Assembly: GCA_021786215.1 (NCBI GenBank)
Contig: JAJYNT010000212.1
Location: 1-7,182, forward strand
Reading direction: 5' to 3'
Origin: Chloroflexota bacterium
GTDB lineage: Bacteria; Chloroflexota; UBA6077
DNA length: 7,182 bases
Below are positions 5,999 to 7,182 of the stretch, piece by piece. Position 1 is the stretch's first letter. Each line of letters opens with the position of its first letter. The translations under genes and the position numbers were made by a program. The notes under the pieces are model-generated. The model searched no databases. It was not told the DNA's origin and saw only the letters and a program-made list of their open reading frames with translations.

Positions 5999-6026
5999 CG
6001 TGAACATGCCAGAGGGCATGTTCACG
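5999..6026. other. Perfect 12-bp stem-loop
   Basis: Bases 5999-6010 (CGTGAACATGCC) pair perfectly with 6015-6026 around AGAG. It sits 4 nt after the compound stem-loop. As RNA it would be very stable; as DNA it is also a plausible dyad binding site. No T-run follows. Confidence 0.5.
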
Positions 6027-6077
6027 GGGGTGTCCCCAAGAATCTCATATGTTCCAATGCAGGAGTGCTTAGTTCCC

Positions 6078-6108
6078 AGGGAGAGGCCCCGACCCCGGGG
6101 CTCTCCCT
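6078..6108 (+). terminator. Strong GC stem-loop, possible terminator upstream of the second gtrA-like gene
   Basis: AGGGAGAG (6078-6085) pairs with CTCTCCCT (6101-6108); after a bulged G, CCCC (6087-6090) pairs with GGGG (6097-6100), leaving a six-base loop. It is followed by the pyrimidine stretch CTCCTTACG but not a real T-run. It lies 93 nt before the next start codon, so it could also be a leader structure of that gene. Confidence 0.4.
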
Positions 6109-6200
6109 CTCCTTACGCCAATTACGAGATGAAACCGTATTGAAATCCACTCGTTGATCTAGCATAGTAGTAGGAGAGCAAGGAAGGAGCTCGCAGCGCG

Positions 6201-6692
6201 GTGACAGCAATGGAGCTGCAGCAGACGGCGCGGGCGTCAGCGCCCATTTCGCGACGACAGCTTCACGCCGTAGCGCAAGAGATATGGCGGCTGATCAGAT
6301 ACGGGCTGGTGAGCATTTCCAACGTGGTGGTCAGCCTCATCACCCTGAACCTGTTCTTCTTCTTCGTCCACCCCACCTCGCCGCTGATACTGGTGATCGG
6401 TAGCAGCGCTGCGTACCTGGTGGGCGATATCAACAGCTACTGGTGGAATCGAGGCTTCACCTTCGGGCTGCCCAGGGCCACCTGGGGCTCCTTCCTTCGG
6501 TTCGGGGTAGTGAGCCTGGCAGCCATGGCCCTCAACGCCGGCGTGGTGTGGGGTTTCTCGGGCATGCTGCTCCACTCCTTCCTGCCCACCTGGCTCCAGA
6601 CCAACCTCTCACAGGTCTCAGCCAGCATCTCCGGCGGCCTCGGCTACGTGGTCTGCCGCCTCTGGGTCTTCAAGACCACCGGGACGATGTAA
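6201..6692 (+). CDS. GtrA-family small membrane protein, second paralogue
   Basis: 163 residues with a basic cytoplasmic tail (1-33) and about four hydrophobic spans (by eye 35-56, 62-79, 98-121, 136-153). Family marks: LIRYGLVSISNVVVSLI at span one, NSYWWNRGFTF (78-88), LRFGVVSLAAMALNAGVVWG, and YVVCRLWVFKT at the end, corresponding to the NFTVSKFLIFR ending of the gene at 1230-1712. Overall similarity to that copy is in these motifs only, so they are distant paralogues. GtrA proteins serve transbilayer transfer of lipid-linked sugars, normally beside a GT2 gene; none adjoins this copy. The start is the GTG at 6201, with AAGGAG (6184-6189) 11 nt upstream; ATG at 6210 would be 20 nt away and is less likely. 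Confidence 0.87.
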   Translation: MTAMELQQTARASAPISRRQLHAVAQEIWRLIRYGLVSISNVVVSLITLNLFFFFVHPTSPLILVIGSSAAYLVGDINSYWWNRGFTFGLPRATWGSFLRFGVVSLAAMALNAGVVWGFSGMLLHSFLPTWLQTNLSQVSASISGGLGYVVCRLWVFKTTGTM

Positions 6693-6793
6693 GGAGCAGC
6701 CCTCGCCGGCAAACTCGACCTCGTGGGAATCGATCGACAGACGCCAGTACTCCCCTCTTCCCACCCAGCAGTCTCAAGTTGTCTCCAGCTTGG

Positions 6794-6802
6794 TGTTATA
6801 CT
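6794..6802 (+). promoter_or_regulatory. Extended -10 promoter candidate for the cysteine-rich protein gene
   Basis: TGTTATACT is a TGN plus near-consensus TATACT, the extended -10 form, in a locally AT-richer stretch. No clear -35 lies 16-18 bp upstream, which extended -10 promoters tolerate. A start near 6809 would give a leader of about 50 nt. Confidence 0.45.
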
Positions 6803-6860
6803 AAGCACCATTAATCTATCCCACCGGACATCCCTCGGCCGGTCGGAACAAAGAGGGCTC

Positions 6861-7049
6861 ATGAGCGAGGCGATCCGCTGCGACTACTGCAAGGAGGACA
6901 TAGAGGGACAGCCGGTGACGAGGCTCGGCAAGAGCTACTGCAGCGAAGGGTGTGCATTCGAGGCCTACGGCCGCCCCAAGTCGAAACAGTGCGGCGTGCC
7001 CACCGCGCAGCCTCTGGAAGAGAGCAAGACTTCCTCGGCAGAGCTCTAG
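6861..7049 (+). CDS. Small cysteine-rich, probably zinc-binding protein
   Basis: 62 residues. Cys7 and Cys10 (CDYC), then Cys27 and Cys31 (YCSEGC) give CX2C-X16-CX3C, with an extra Cys44. The middle reads PVTRLGKSYCSEGCAFEA. This is the look of a TRASH/YHS-like or bacterial metallothionein-like metal-binding fold: a first CxxC knuckle, a GKxYCSxxC knuckle and a helix. The tail from 36 is polar and probably unstructured. Function is not recognised; zinc handling, or a protein- or nucleic-acid-binding knuckle, are both possible. A purine-rich AGAGGG (6852-6857) precedes the ATG by only three nt, a poor Shine-Dalgarno, so initiation may be weak. The frame extends upstream to 6723, but that part lacks protein-like character and contains the promoter candidate. 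Confidence 0.72.
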   Translation: MSEAIRCDYCKEDIEGQPVTRLGKSYCSEGCAFEAYGRPKSKQCGVPTAQPLEESKTSSAEL

Positions 7050-7084
7050 ATAATCCGAACGTCAAATGGGACGCACCTTCGCGA

Positions 7085-7111
7085 GCCGTGCCCGAGGCTC
7101 AAGCCTCGGGC
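7085..7111. repeat. Palindromic repeat module A, copy 2
   Basis: Identical to 2449-2473 over 25 bp. Here the palindrome is longer: GCCCGAGGCT (7090-7099) pairs with AGCCTCGGGC (7102-7111) around CA, ten pairs. It starts 36 nt after the cysteine-rich gene's stop. Confidence 0.75.
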
Positions 7112-7122
7112 TGAAAAGACAA

Positions 7123-7140
7123 AGCCCAGTAGACTGGGCT
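7123..7140. repeat. Short perfect hairpin between repeat modules
   Basis: AGCCCAGT (7123-7130) and ACTGGGCT (7133-7140) are perfectly complementary around AG. It occupies the space between module A and the REP-like module, a space only 8 nt long at the first locus, so it is an added piece. Confidence 0.55.
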
Positions 7141-7146
7141 CAGACC

Positions 7147-7182
7147 GTAGGAGCAGCGTGACGCTGCGCTCGCTCGCGTCAC
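7147..7182. repeat. REP/BIME-like element, copy 2, cut by the window edge
   Basis: Starts with GTAGGAGC and matches 2482-2517 at 33 of 36 positions; the differences are at 7155, 7161 and 7167. GCAGCGT (7153-7159) and ACGCTGC (7161-7167) flank a single base, and GTGACG (7158-7163) can instead pair with CGTCAC (7177-7182). The inverted partner GCTCCTAC would lie outside the window. Confidence 0.6.

Noticed and set aside
5922..6143. 73-codon + frame directly after the GH130 stop
   Set aside because: It runs through three strong hairpins, has no Shine-Dalgarno and a basic, non-protein-like composition.
2449..7182. Composite transposon or genomic island bounded by the two repeat loci
   Set aside because: The repeats are short intergenic modules, no transposase or integrase and no target-site duplication is visible, and the enclosed genes look unrelated.

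Overview
The window is GC-rich bacterial DNA, by eye around 60% GC. The genes are ordinary Gram-negative-style or Chloroflexota-style accessory and metabolic genes with good Shine-Dalgarno sites. Three things point to an uncultivated Chloroflexota-like lineage: a MoxR-partner-type von Willebrand A (VWA) protein, a stand-alone tungsten-type aldehyde:ferredoxin oxidoreductase, and a GH130 glycosidase with a Chloroflexota-style sequence. Hairpin-rich intergenic repeats also fit. This assignment is inferred from recalled family resemblance only, and no marker gene is present.

Layout. Bases 2-763 (+) hold the 3' part of a VWA-domain gene that enters from the left edge. It appears to have lost an internal block of the family, including the first metal-binding motif. 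Bases 764-981 carry two hairpins and a 22-bp-spaced direct repeat. Bases 982-1215 (+) look like the C-terminal stub of a family-39-type membrane glycosyltransferase. Next comes a tightly coupled pair: a GtrA-family membrane protein (1230-1712, +) and a family-2, dolichyl-phosphate-mannose-synthase-like glycosyltransferase (1722-2438, +). The pair would load a sugar onto a polyprenyl phosphate and move it across the membrane. If the stub is what it appears to be, the final transferase of this system has been lost here.

Bases 2439-2706 are a repeat-dense gap. They hold a palindromic module, a REP/BIME-like pair with GTAGGAGC and GCTCCTAC ends, another hairpin, and a perfect 17-bp-arm inverted repeat that probably ends transcription between convergent genes. 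Bases 2707-4617 (-) encode the aldehyde:ferredoxin oxidoreductase. It is divergent, across a 257-bp promoter region, from a GH130 mannoside phosphorylase/hydrolase-like gene (4875-5921, +). A 279-bp gap with three stem-loops follows. Then come a second, orphan GtrA-family gene (6201-6692, +) and a 62-residue cysteine-rich, probably zinc-binding protein (6861-7049, +). The window ends inside a second copy of the repeat modules seen at 2449-2517.

I see no tRNA, rRNA, CRISPR array, transposase, integrase or recognisable defence system. The most distinctive signals are the two apparently eroded genes at the left (VWA and GT39 stub) and the modular dispersed repeats flanking the central genes.
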